Source: AP-15 sp050729795 (lineage in GTDB: Bacteria; Pseudomonadota; Alphaproteobacteria; ATCC43930; CGMCC-115725). Taken from it: a DNA stretch of 64,000 nt. The notes beneath the pieces are model-generated. The model saw only the letters and a program-made list of their open reading frames with translations. It did not search any database and was not told where the DNA came from. The stretch spans positions 1-64,000 of the forward strand of contig JBOHME010000001.1 of assembly GCA_050729795.1 (NCBI GenBank), given 5' to 3'. This document shows positions 16,089 to 24,987 of this stretch, one piece after another (position 1 is the stretch's first letter; each line of letters starts with the position of its first letter). A program made the translations under genes and the position numbers.

Positions 16089-17552
16089 TCAGGCGAGCGC
16101 CCCGCCATGGGCGGCGGCGAGCGCCATTTCCGGGGAGGGGGTGTTGGCGGGCTTGGCGAAGGTGGAGAGGGCGCAGGGCAGGAACTGGCCGCTGCCGCGC
16201 CGGGCAGCGAGGGCGCCGTCTTCGATGACGATGCGGCCGCGGGAGAGCACCGTCACCGGCCAGCCATGCAGGTGGCGGCCTTCATAGGGCGTGTAGCCGA
16301 CATTGTCGTGCAGCATCGCGGCGCTGACCGTGACCTTGCGCGCCGGGTCCCAGATCGCGATATCGGCGTCGCTGCCGACCGCGATCGTGCCCTTTTTCGG
16401 ATAGAGCCCGTAGAGCTTGGCGTGGTTGGTCGCGGTCAAGGCGACAAACTGGTTGAGGTCGAGCCGGCCCTGCCCGACACCTTCGGAAAATAAGAGCGGC
16501 AGGCGCAGTTCGATGCCGGGGACGCCGTTGGCGATGTCCTTGAAGGTGGTCTTGTCACCCAATGGGAGCTTGCCCGAGGCGTCGTAGCGATAGGGCGCGT
16601 GGTCGGACGAAAACACCTGAAACGTGCCGTTTTTGAGCCCGGCCCACACCGCCTGTTGCGCGGCCGCGTCGCGCGGCGGCGGGCTGCAACAGAATTTGGC
16701 GCCTTCGAGACCGGGTTTGGCGATGTCGTCGGCGGTCAGGAACAGATATTGCGGGCAGGTCTCGCCATAGATCTTGAGACCCTTGATCTGGGCGTTGCGG
16801 ATGATTTCGATCGCCTCGCCGGCCGAGACATGGACGATCAGGATCGGCACGTCGAGCAATTGCGCGAGGCTGACGGCGCGGTTGGTGGCCTCGCCCTCGG
16901 CTAGCCTTGCGTGTGCCGCGGCGTGCCAGCGCGGCTCGGCGAGCCCCCGGTCGAGGAGGCGCGCCGTCAGCCATTTGATCATGTCGTAATTCTCGGCATG
17001 AACCATGACCAAGGCGCCCTCGCGCCGCGCCACCGCCAGGATGTCGAGCATCTGCCCGTCGTTCAGCTGTAGGAGGTCGTAGGTCATGTAGACCTTGAAC
17101 GAGGTGTAGCCGTCCTGGATCAGCGCCGGCAATTCCTGGCCCATCACCTCGGCGGTCGGGTCGGAGATGATCAGGTGAAAGGCATAGTCGATGACCGCCT
17201 TGGGGCCCGCGGCGGCGTGATAATCCGCGACGACCTGGCGCAAGGATTGGCCGCGATGCTGGGCGGCGAACGGGATCACCGTGGTGGTGCCGCCGAACGC
17301 CGCGGCGACCGTGGCGCTGTAGAAATCGTCGGCGCAAACGACCCCGGCCGAGGAGCGCTGCTCGATATGGCAATGGCTGTCGATGCCGCCCGGCAGCACG
17401 AGCTTGCCCGCGGCGTCGATCTCGCGCGCGCCGGGGCCGAGAGCGCGGCCCAAGGTGACGACAACGCCGTCCCGGATGCCGACATCGCATTCCATCGTGT
17501 CGGCGGCGGTCGCCACCGTGCCGCCGCGGATCACCAGATCATAATCGGGCAT
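16089..17552 (-). CDS. hydA: D-hydantoinase / dihydropyrimidinase
   Basis: A 487-residue cyclic amidohydrolase. The binuclear metal centre is complete: His60 and His62 (DSHCHIEQ), the lysine to be carboxylated at 153 (SFKVYMTY), His185 (MVHAENYD), His241 (LIVHVSAGEA) and Asp317 (SSDHAPY). The HCHIEQ variant is common among alphaproteobacterial hydantoinases. It opens 5-substituted hydantoins or dihydropyrimidines to N-carbamoyl acids, which the D-carbamoylase at 11456 can finish. ATG 17552 is preceded by GGAGG. Its likely partner gene is separated from it by the low-GC insertion. Confidence 0.94.
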   Translation of the reverse strand: MPDYDLVIRGGTVATAADTMECDVGIRDGVVVTLGRALGPGAREIDAAGKLVLPGGIDSHCHIEQRSSAGVVCADDFYSATVAAAFGGTTTVIPFAAQHRGQSLRQVVADYHAAAGPKAVIDYAFHLIISDPTAEVMGQELPALIQDGYTSFKVYMTYDLLQLNDGQMLDILAVARREGALVMVHAENYDMIKWLTARLLDRGLAEPRWHAAAHARLAEGEATNRAVSLAQLLDVPILIVHVSAGEAIEIIRNAQIKGLKIYGETCPQYLFLTADDIAKPGLEGAKFCCSPPPRDAAAQQAVWAGLKNGTFQVFSSDHAPYRYDASGKLPLGDKTTFKDIANGVPGIELRLPLLFSEGVGQGRLDLNQFVALTATNHAKLYGLYPKKGTIAVGSDADIAIWDPARKVTVSAAMLHDNVGYTPYEGRHLHGWPVTVLSRGRIVIEDGALAARRGSGQFLPCALSTFAKPANTPSPEMALAAAHGGALA

Positions 17553-17715
17553 ACCGTCCTCCCGAATCGGCCGGCGGCTCCTGCCGCCAGCTGAGCCGGA
17601 CCTGCCGCCGGAGATGAGCATACACTCTCGCGTGTGCGATGCCGACCGGCGTTAGTCGGATGTTGACGAGAGCGCGAGGTACAATGCGCGAAAGCCTGAT
17701 CGCGGGTAACCTCCG

Positions 17716-18885
17716 ATGCGCTTCATCCACTCGTCCGATCTGCAGATCGGCATGGTTTTCAATTACTTCGAGCCCGAGGCGGCGGCGTTGCTGCAGGACG
17801 CCCGACACCGGGCGGTGCGAATCTTGGGCGAGCTGGCGGTCCAACACGGGGCAACGGTGGTGCTGCTGGCCGGCGATATCTACGACAAGGAGCAGCTGAA
17901 GCCGCAAACCCTGGCAAAGCCGATGGAGGTGATGCGGCAGTTTCCCGGGATCGCGTGGCATCTGATCCCCGGCAACCACGACCACGCGCGCGAGAACGGG
18001 CTGTGGGACCGGCTGCGCCGGCTGGGGCTGCCGGCGAACGTGCGTCTGCATACCGATCCGGGCGCGGTGCAGATCGCTGATGGCGACGGGGCGAGCGTTT
18101 TCCTGCTTCCGGCTCCGCTGCGCCATCTGGCGAGCAATGACGATCTGACCGCCTATATGGATCGGGAGGCGACACCCGCCGGAGTCGTCCGGATCGGGAT
18201 CGCGCACGGCTCAGTCCAAAATTTCGGCTCAGACCCGGGCGAGACCAGGAATCCGATCGCGCCCGACCGTGCAGAACAGGCGGGCCTCGCCTACCTTGCC
18301 TTGGGCGATTGGCATCGCCAGCTGCGCATCAACGCGCGGACCTGGTATTCGGGCACGCCCGAGCCTGACCAGTTCAAGCTGCCGCCGGATTCGGGCGGCA
18401 CCTTGTGCAACGGCGGCAGCGCGCTGCTCGTCGACATTGCCGGGGTGCGCGCGATCCCGGTCGTGGAGCCAGTCGAAACCGGCACATACCGGTGGCACCA
18501 GGTGCGGGAAACCTTGAGCGAGGATTCCCACATCGATGTGCTCGAAGCCCGGCTGCGCGGGCTCGATCCGGTTCTCGGCAGGGTGGTTCTCGACCTGCGG
18601 GTGACGGGGACGCTGTCGCTCGCCGGCCGCAAGCGGTTCGGAGAGGCGATCATCGAGAGCGGCGTCGGGGCGGCGGTGCGCGCAATACGTCTCGACGAGG
18701 GGCTCGTGCTCGAGCCGACGGGCGCGGACATGGATGATATCGACCGACCCGGCGGGTTCATCCGAGACGCCGCGGAACGCCTCAGAAAGCTGAAAAACGA
18801 TCATGTTGACCGCCGGCGGGCACGGTTGGCGGAGCTTGCCCTGCGCCGGCTCTATCTCGAACATCTGGGCATGGCAAACCAATGA
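17716..18885 (+). CDS. SbcD/YhaO-like DNA repair metallophosphoesterase
   Basis: A 389-residue calcineurin-like phosphoesterase of the SbcD/Mre11/YhaO group. The motifs are FIHSSDLQIG (Asp8; Gln replaces the usual His, as seen in YhaO-type members), LLAGDIYD, PGNHDH, GIAHGS and LALGDWH. The C-terminal part (about 250-389) probably forms the capping and ATPase-binding region. Its stop overlaps the start of the YhaN-like ATPase gene by 4 nt, so the two proteins are likely made together and form a nuclease-ATPase complex acting on DNA ends. It is divergent from the hydantoinase gene. Confidence 0.9.
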   Translation: MRFIHSSDLQIGMVFNYFEPEAAALLQDARHRAVRILGELAVQHGATVVLLAGDIYDKEQLKPQTLAKPMEVMRQFPGIAWHLIPGNHDHARENGLWDRLRRLGLPANVRLHTDPGAVQIADGDGASVFLLPAPLRHLASNDDLTAYMDREATPAGVVRIGIAHGSVQNFGSDPGETRNPIAPDRAEQAGLAYLALGDWHRQLRINARTWYSGTPEPDQFKLPPDSGGTLCNGGSALLVDIAGVRAIPVVEPVETGTYRWHQVRETLSEDSHIDVLEARLRGLDPVLGRVVLDLRVTGTLSLAGRKRFGEAIIESGVGAAVRAIRLDEGLVLEPTGADMDDIDRPGGFIRDAAERLRKLKNDHVDRRRARLAELALRRLYLEHLGMANQ

Positions 18886-21566
18886 AGATCCGCTCGCTGG
18901 AGTTGCGGAACTTCCGCAAATTCGTCGGCGCGGTGCGCATCGACGGGATCGGCGACGGCCTCAACATCCTGGTTGGACCCAACGAATACGGGAAATCGAC
19001 ACTGCTGGAGGCGATTAACGGGGTCATCTTTGAAAAGGCGACGGCGCAGAGCGAGCGGACGCGGAGCTTTCGCCATTTCTGCAACGGAACGGTGCCGGAG
19101 GTCGATCTCGCCTTTGATCTCGACGGCACGCGATGGACCCTGACCAAGCGCTTTGCGGGTCAGCCCGGAAAGGCGACGCTGTGCGGCGCCAACGGTCGCC
19201 GCTTCGAGGCCGAAGCGGCGGAGGCCGAGTTGGAGCGGCTGCTCCGCTTCGAGCGGGGTCCGAGAAGTGCCGCGCCCGGCATCTGGGGCACGCTGTGGGT
19301 GCAGCAGGGCAAGTCGTTTGGTGACACCAATCTCGATGAATCCGGCCGCCGCAGCCTGCAAGCATGCCTCGAAGCGCAAGTGGGCATGATCACCGGCGGG
19401 CAGCGCGGCCAGCGCATCCCGGCGGCGGTCGAGCGCGCGCTGTCCGAGCTCAAAAGCGTGCGGGGCCCAAGAGGCAAATTCAAGGAGGCCGTCGACCGGA
19501 TCGATCAAGCGCGCAAGGAGGCCGGCCGGCTCGAAGGCAAGCGGGACGAAATCCTCGGACAGATGAATGAGCTGTCCCGTCTGCGCCGCGACCGACAGCA
19601 CGCCCTTGCCGACTGGGACGAGGATGCGCACCAGCGCGAGCTGAGCGATGCGCAGCTGCGCCATACCGCGGCGGCGACCAGGGCAGCCGAGATTTTGGCC
19701 GCGCGCAGCGCCGCAAAGCTCGCTGAAGAGCGAGCCGAGCGAGCCAAAAAGGCAATGGCGGAGCGAGCGGCGCTAATCGGCGAGATGGGCCCGCTGGAGA
19801 CCGAGCTCGGTGGCATTACAGCCAAATTTACCGAGGCCGAGACGCGGCGGGCGGAGGCGAAGCGTCAGCTCGATGCGGCTGAGGAGCGGCTCGCACAGCT
19901 GCGGCAGCAGCAGCGCGACAACGGCGAAGCGGTGCGTCGGCTGGATCGGATTCGCGGCGCGCAGGCCATCTCCAGCGAGATCGAGAGGCACAGCGACACG
20001 CTGCGAAGAGCGGCGGAACTGAGGAGTGAAGTCGGCCGGCTGACCGAGGCGATCGGTGCCAATCCGGCGACCGATGCGAGGATCGCGAAGCTCGAAGACG
20101 CCGCCGCGGAGCTGGCGGGCGCTCGCGCTGCCGTGAACGCGGTGGCGACAATGGTGTCGTTCGCTCTCGAAGCAGCCATGGCCGAGCGCGTGCGGGTCGA
20201 TGGAAGGTCGCTGCCGGGGCCGGTTTTTTCCAGACCGGTCGTCACCCGGAGCCTGATCACGATCGACGGCGTCGGCGAGATTGCGGTCGAGCCGCAGATC
20301 ACCGGTCGGGAGGCGATGATCGAGCGGGTGCGGCGCGCCGACGACGAGCTGAAAGCCGCCCTCGAGGCGGCTGGAGCGGCCGATGTGGCGATCGCCCGGC
20401 GCCGCGCGGCGCAGCGGCGAGAGCTGGCGCAAGAGCTCGCGGATTGCAAGCGGCTGATCAGTGGGCTGGCGCCGGTGGAGCGGGCGCGCCGGTTGCCTGC
20501 CGGGCTCGAAGCGCGAGAGAACCGCGTCAGCGAGCTGCATGGCAAGCTGGCGACGGAGCTCGAGATTTTGGGCTTGGCCGCGCCCCCGCCGTCGGGGGAG
20601 ACGGAAACGGCGATTTCGGCCGCGCACCGTGAGGGCGAGCTGATCTCGGCGGCAATCGAGACCGCCGATGCCGCGGCCGAGGGTCCAAAGCTGTCGCTCA
20701 CCGAGGCGGTCGAGGCTGTTCAAGATTTCCGCAACCGGTTGACCGGATTGCACGCCGCTCTCCTCGGCAAGCAAGATCAGCTGGCGGCTGGCCGGGCGCG
20801 CTGCGGCGATGACGAGCTGATCGGGCAGGCGCAGGAGCTGGGGCGCCTTACGGCTGACGCCCAGGCGGCGCTCGCCGAGCAAGAGCGCGGGCGGGGCGAG
20901 ACGGTCGATGAAATCGACGTTCGCATCCGGCGTTTGGAAGCCGCAGGCAAGCAGCATGCGGCGGAAATCGAGCGGCTGAACCAGGAGATCTCTCGTCTCG
21001 AAGGTGTGATCGAGGCGAACGAAGGAATCGGCGTCGATGAGGATCTCGGCGCGGCACAAGCGGAGGAGGTCCGTCTCACGGCCCAAGTAAGGGCTTGTGA
21101 GGAAGAGGTGGCCGTGCTCACTCTTTTGCGCGACACGTTGCGCGAGGCCGAGAGCGAGGCAAAGCAAAAGTATCTGGCGCCCGTCGCGCAGCGGGCCGCG
21201 CCCTATCTGAGAATGCTTTTACCCGGCGCCGGCCTCAAATTTGATAAAAATCTGAGCATCGACAAGATCGAGCGCCGCGGCGATATCGAGTCTTTTGCGT
21301 GTCTCAGCGCCGGGACGCAGGAGCAGCTGGCCGTTCTGACCCGCCTGGCGTTTGCCGAGCTGCTGCTTGACCAGGGGCGGCCGGCTACGGTCATCCTGGA
21401 CGACGCGCTGGTGTTCAGCGACGACGAGCGGATCGAGCGAATGTTCGATATTTTGATGCGTGCGGGGGAGAAGACGCAGATCATCGTCTTGACCTGCCGC
21501 CGTCGTCTGTTCGCGCGATTGGGGGCGCCGATATTGCAGATTTCGGTGCGCGCCGAGGCCGGTTAG
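18882..21566 (+). CDS. SbcC/YhaN-like SMC-family ATPase
   Basis: An 894-residue ATPase with the Rad50/SbcC layout. The N-terminal half-domain has KIRSLELRNFRKF and Walker A GPNEYGKST. Two long heptad-type coiled-coil stretches (about 180-350 and 580-760) flank a middle segment without an obvious CXXC zinc hook. The C-terminal half-domain has signature LSAGTQEQLAVLTRLAFAELL and Walker B PATVILDDAL. This is the YhaN type, paired with the YhaO-like phosphoesterase by a 4-nt overlap. The expected role is ATP-controlled processing of DNA ends. A link to phage defence has been proposed for some relatives but is not shown here. Confidence 0.9.
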   Translation: MKIRSLELRNFRKFVGAVRIDGIGDGLNILVGPNEYGKSTLLEAINGVIFEKATAQSERTRSFRHFCNGTVPEVDLAFDLDGTRWTLTKRFAGQPGKATLCGANGRRFEAEAAEAELERLLRFERGPRSAAPGIWGTLWVQQGKSFGDTNLDESGRRSLQACLEAQVGMITGGQRGQRIPAAVERALSELKSVRGPRGKFKEAVDRIDQARKEAGRLEGKRDEILGQMNELSRLRRDRQHALADWDEDAHQRELSDAQLRHTAAATRAAEILAARSAAKLAEERAERAKKAMAERAALIGEMGPLETELGGITAKFTEAETRRAEAKRQLDAAEERLAQLRQQQRDNGEAVRRLDRIRGAQAISSEIERHSDTLRRAAELRSEVGRLTEAIGANPATDARIAKLEDAAAELAGARAAVNAVATMVSFALEAAMAERVRVDGRSLPGPVFSRPVVTRSLITIDGVGEIAVEPQITGREAMIERVRRADDELKAALEAAGAADVAIARRRAAQRRELAQELADCKRLISGLAPVERARRLPAGLEARENRVSELHGKLATELEILGLAAPPPSGETETAISAAHREGELISAAIETADAAAEGPKLSLTEAVEAVQDFRNRLTGLHAALLGKQDQLAAGRARCGDDELIGQAQELGRLTADAQAALAEQERGRGETVDEIDVRIRRLEAAGKQHAAEIERLNQEISRLEGVIEANEGIGVDEDLGAAQAEEVRLTAQVRACEEEVAVLTLLRDTLREAESEAKQKYLAPVAQRAAPYLRMLLPGAGLKFDKNLSIDKIERRGDIESFACLSAGTQEQLAVLTRLAFAELLLDQGRPATVILDDALVFSDDERIERMFDILMRAGEKTQIIVLTCRRRLFARLGAPILQISVRAEAG

Positions 21567-21711
21567 CCGGCTCTCGGCGACGCCGCCGAACCCTGCGGTC
21601 GGCCGGGGCGGCGCGTCTTCCGCTTCACGAGCCGCATAAACGATGCCTCTTCTGTCGGCGCTTGGTCGGGCCTAGTGTGAGCGCGGCCAAATTTCGCGCA
21701 AGAGGCTTGTC

Positions 21712-23442
21712 ATGACCGCAGCAGCCGCGCACCGCCCGACCATCGCCGTGACCCGCCACGCGATCTCGGCCGGCCATTATCTCGCCGCCACCGCCGGCTT
21801 TGCCATTCTCGAAGCGGGCGGCAACGCGATCGACGCGGGGTGCGCCGCCGGGCTGGCGCTTGGCGTCTTGCAGAGCGATCTCGTCGATGTCGCCGGTGTC
21901 GCGCCGATCATGATCTATGATGCCGAGAGCCGCGAGGTCGTGACGATCGAAGGGCTCGGGCCCTGGCCAAAGGCGCTCGATCCAGAGCTGTTCATGCGCG
22001 AGCATGGCGGCAAAATCCCGCGCGGGGTATTGCGCACCGTGGTGCCGGCCGCACCCGACGCCTGGATCACGGCGCTGCGGCGCTGGGGCACGATGAGCTT
22101 TGGCGAGGTCGCGGCGGCGGCGATCCGGCTCGCCCATGAAGGCTTTCCGATGTATCCGCTGATGGCGGCGAGCCTGGAGCGGCATGCCGACCAGCATCAC
22201 GCCTGGCCGTCCTCGGCGGCGATCTTTCTGCCGAACGGGCGGGTGCCCGCGCCGGGCGAGGTGTTCCGCCAGACCGATCTCGCCGCCTCGCTGCAATACA
22301 TGGCGGACGAGGAGCGCGCCGCGGCCGGGCATGGGGGCACCCGCGAGGCTGGGCTCGATGCCGCGCGCGACGCCTTCTACCGCGGCGACATCGCCCGCAA
22401 GATCGTGGCGTTTATGAAAGAGCAGGGCGGGCTGTTGTCAGCCGAGGATCTGGCCGGATACCATTCGCCGGTGACCCGGCCCGAGCACCGCCGTTTTGGC
22501 GATCTCGAAGTCTTCACCTGCGGCGCCTGGTGCCAGGGGCCGGTGCTACTGCAGACGCTCGCATTGCTGGAGGGCACCGATCTCGCCGGTCTCGGCCACA
22601 ACAGCGCCGACTATATCCACCGCCTGGCAGAGGCGCTGAAGCTCGCCTTTGCCGACCGCGAAGCCTATTACGGCGACCCGGCGCTGGTCGAGGTGCCGAT
22701 CGAAAGGCTGATCTCCGAGGACTACGCGGCCGAGCGGCGCAAATTGATCCGGCCCGACCGCGCCTGGCTCGAGATGCCCCCCGCCGGCAAACTCGCCGGC
22801 GAACCGGGTCGGGGCTTCGGCCAGTTCCGGCGCGGCGCGGGCGATCCGACACCGGAGCCCGACACATCTTACGTTTGTGTCGCCGACCGCCACGGCAATC
22901 TGTTCTCGGCGACCCCGAGCGACGGCTCCTACGGCTCGCCGGTGGTGCCGGGGACCGGGCTCATCCCGTCGAACCGCGGCTCGCAGTCACGGCCCGACCC
23001 GCGCCACCCGGCCGGGGTCGCACCCGGCAAGCGGCCGCGCCTCACCCCGAACCCGGCGCTGGCGATCAAGGGTGGCGACCGGTTCCTGCCGTTTGGCACG
23101 CCGGGCGGCGATGTGCAGAGCCAGGCGATGCTGCAGGTGCTGCTGAACCTGTTCACGTTCAACCAGGGTGTGCAGGCGGCCATCGAAAGCCCGCGCTTTG
23201 CGAGCTACAGCTACCCGTCGTCCTTTGCGCCATACGACTACTATCCGGGCCGGCTGGCGATCGAATCCCGGATCGCCGAGCCGGTCATCGCCGAACTCGC
23301 CCGCCGCGGCCATGAAATCCAGCGCTGGCCCGACTGGATGTGGACCGCCGGCAGCGTGTGCGCGATCCTGGCCGACCGCCGCCGCGGCGTGCTCGAAGCC
23401 GGCGCCGACCCGCGCCGCGCCGCCTACGCCTTGGGGTGGTAG
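21712..23442 (+). CDS. ggt: Gamma-glutamyltranspeptidase family protein
   Basis: A 576-residue Ntn hydrolase precursor. The predicted autocleavage point is before Thr385 in EPDTSYVCVADRHGN, the equivalent of the TTH-SVVD motif that becomes the new N-terminal nucleophile. The upstream large-subunit segment has GGNAIDA, and the small subunit has NPALAIKGGDRFLPFGTPGGDVQ. No signal peptide is evident (MTAAAAHRPTIAVTRHA), unlike periplasmic E. coli GGT, so it may be cytoplasmic. The likely substrate is glutathione or another gamma-glutamyl compound. The GST-like gene 31 bp downstream fits glutathione metabolism. Confidence 0.9.
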   Translation: MTAAAAHRPTIAVTRHAISAGHYLAATAGFAILEAGGNAIDAGCAAGLALGVLQSDLVDVAGVAPIMIYDAESREVVTIEGLGPWPKALDPELFMREHGGKIPRGVLRTVVPAAPDAWITALRRWGTMSFGEVAAAAIRLAHEGFPMYPLMAASLERHADQHHAWPSSAAIFLPNGRVPAPGEVFRQTDLAASLQYMADEERAAAGHGGTREAGLDAARDAFYRGDIARKIVAFMKEQGGLLSAEDLAGYHSPVTRPEHRRFGDLEVFTCGAWCQGPVLLQTLALLEGTDLAGLGHNSADYIHRLAEALKLAFADREAYYGDPALVEVPIERLISEDYAAERRKLIRPDRAWLEMPPAGKLAGEPGRGFGQFRRGAGDPTPEPDTSYVCVADRHGNLFSATPSDGSYGSPVVPGTGLIPSNRGSQSRPDPRHPAGVAPGKRPRLTPNPALAIKGGDRFLPFGTPGGDVQSQAMLQVLLNLFTFNQGVQAAIESPRFASYSYPSSFAPYDYYPGRLAIESRIAEPVIAELARRGHEIQRWPDWMWTAGSVCAILADRRRGVLEAGADPRRAAYALGW

Positions 23443-23473
23443 CAGCTGGGTGGCAGCATCCTGCACCGCAGCC

Positions 23474-24097
23474 GTGATTGACCTCTACACCTGGGCGACG
23501 CCGAACGGGCACAAGGCCGCGATCATGCTTGAAGAGACCGGGCTCGAGTATCGCGTGCACCCGGTCGACATCGCCAATGACGAGCAGTTCACCCCGGATT
23601 ACGAGGCGATCAACCCGAACGGCAAAATCCCGGCGATCGTCGATCAGGACGGTCCCGACGGCGAGCCGTTCACGGTGTTCGAATCGGGGGCGATCCTGAT
23701 CTATCTCGCCGAGAAGACCGGGCAATTTCTGCCGGCTGCGCCGCGCGAGCGGTCACGCGCGCTGCAGTGGCTGATGTTCCAGGTCGGGGGGCTCGGCCCG
23801 ATGCTAGGCCAGGCCCAGCATTTTCGCCGGTTCGCGCCACAACCGGTGCCTTATGCGATCAAGCGCTATTCGCAGGAAGCCTCGCGCCTCTACCGGGTGC
23901 TCGACAAGCGCCTCGGGGCCAGCGAATTTCTCGCCGGCAGCAGCTACTCGATCGCCGATATCGCGAGCTATCCGTGGGTCGCCCGACACGATTGGCAGGG
24001 CGTCTCACTCACCGACCACCCTAATGTGAAGCGCTGGTTCGCGGCGGTCGCGGCGCGCCCGGCGGTGCAGCGTGGGATGCAAGTGCCGCGGGTCTAG
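23474..24097 (+). CDS. YfcG-like glutathione S-transferase / disulfide-bond oxidoreductase
   Basis: A 207-residue GST. The N-terminal thioredoxin domain begins IDLYTWATPNGHKAAIMLEE, where the TPNGHK motif is that of YfcG/Ure2p-type GSH disulfide reductases. INPNGKIPAIVD holds the cis-proline, and FESGAILIYLAEK the glutathione gamma-glutamyl site. The helical C-terminal domain has FLAGSSYSIADIASYPWV. I use GTG 23474, which gives the family N-terminus directly; GTG 23450 is an alternative, and neither has a strong ribosome site. The stop overlaps that of the convergent prepilin peptidase by 3 nt. Confidence 0.9.
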   Translation: MIDLYTWATPNGHKAAIMLEETGLEYRVHPVDIANDEQFTPDYEAINPNGKIPAIVDQDGPDGEPFTVFESGAILIYLAEKTGQFLPAAPRERSRALQWLMFQVGGLGPMLGQAQHFRRFAPQPVPYAIKRYSQEASRLYRVLDKRLGASEFLAGSSYSIADIASYPWVARHDWQGVSLTDHPNVKRWFAAVAARPAVQRGMQVPRV

Positions 24098-24885
24098 CCG
24101 AGACCGCCGGGCAGCGGCAGGAGGCTCATCCAGACGAGCCAGGTGGCGAGCGCCAGAAACGGTCCAAACGGCAATGCCGAGCGCAGCCCAAGGCGGATGC
24201 CGCCGAGCCGCAGCAGGGCGGCGGCGGCGAGCCCGGCGACCGCAGCGATCAGCACCACCTGGGCCAGCGCGGCGGCCCCGACCCAGGCCCCGGACGCAGC
24301 GAGCAGCTTGGCGTCGCCGCTGCCGAGACCTTCATGCCCACGCAGCACCCGGTAGAGGGTCGCGACCGCGCGCAATGCGAGATAGCCGACGGCGGCGCCC
24401 AGCGCCCGGTCGACGAGGCTCGACCGGTCGAAGACCGCCGCGGCGGCAAGCCCGGCCAGCACCAGCGGCAGCGTCAGCCGGTCGGGCAATATCCAGTGGC
24501 GCAGGTCGATCCAGGCGAGAGCGAGAAGCCACCAGCCGAGCACGCAATCGAGCCACACCGCGGCCCCGTGGTCGCATACGGCTGCAACCCCCGCGATCGC
24601 CACACCCGCAAGCTCGATCGCCGGATAGAAGCGGCCCAACGGACGATGGCAGAAGCGGCAGCGGCCACCGGTCGCGAGCCAGCTGACCAGCGGCACGAGG
24701 TCGCGCGGCTGCAATGCGGTATCGCAGGCCTCGCAACGCGAGCGCGCCCAAAGGATCGGCCTTTCCTCCGGCACGCGGCGAACGAGAACGCCGAGAAAGC
24801 TGCCGACAAACGCCGCGGCAAGCACGGCGGCCCAGCCAGCGCCATCGGGCGCGGCGATCCGGCCAAACAGGTCCGCGCCGATCAT
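24094..24885 (-). CDS. gspO: Type II secretion prepilin peptidase (A24 family, GspO/PilD-like)
   Basis: A 263-residue inner-membrane aspartate protease and N-methyltransferase. The N-terminal methylase part has VGSFLGVLVRRVPE and two zinc-type pairs (CEAC and CRFC). Catalytic aspartates are in AWIDLRHWILPDR and GSGDAKLLAA. About eight hydrophobic segments are visible. It cleaves prepilin leaders before Phe and methylates the new N-terminus, so its substrates should be the GspG/H/I/J/K pseudopilins encoded next door. It is divergent from gspE with about 100 bp between them, which would hold both promoters. Confidence 0.93.
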   Translation of the reverse strand: MIGADLFGRIAAPDGAGWAAVLAAAFVGSFLGVLVRRVPEERPILWARSRCEACDTALQPRDLVPLVSWLATGGRCRFCHRPLGRFYPAIELAGVAIAGVAAVCDHGAAVWLDCVLGWWLLALAWIDLRHWILPDRLTLPLVLAGLAAAAVFDRSSLVDRALGAAVGYLALRAVATLYRVLRGHEGLGSGDAKLLAASGAWVGAAALAQVVLIAAVAGLAAAALLRLGGIRLGLRSALPFGPFLALATWLVWMSLLPLPGGLG

Positions 24886-24987
24886 GCCCTCCCGCTCCTG
24901 CCGTCAATCAATTATTGTAGCCGCCTCCGTCACTGTGCTCGCCGAGCGACCCTCGCAATGTTGGCGCCGAGAGGAACAGCTGCCGTC

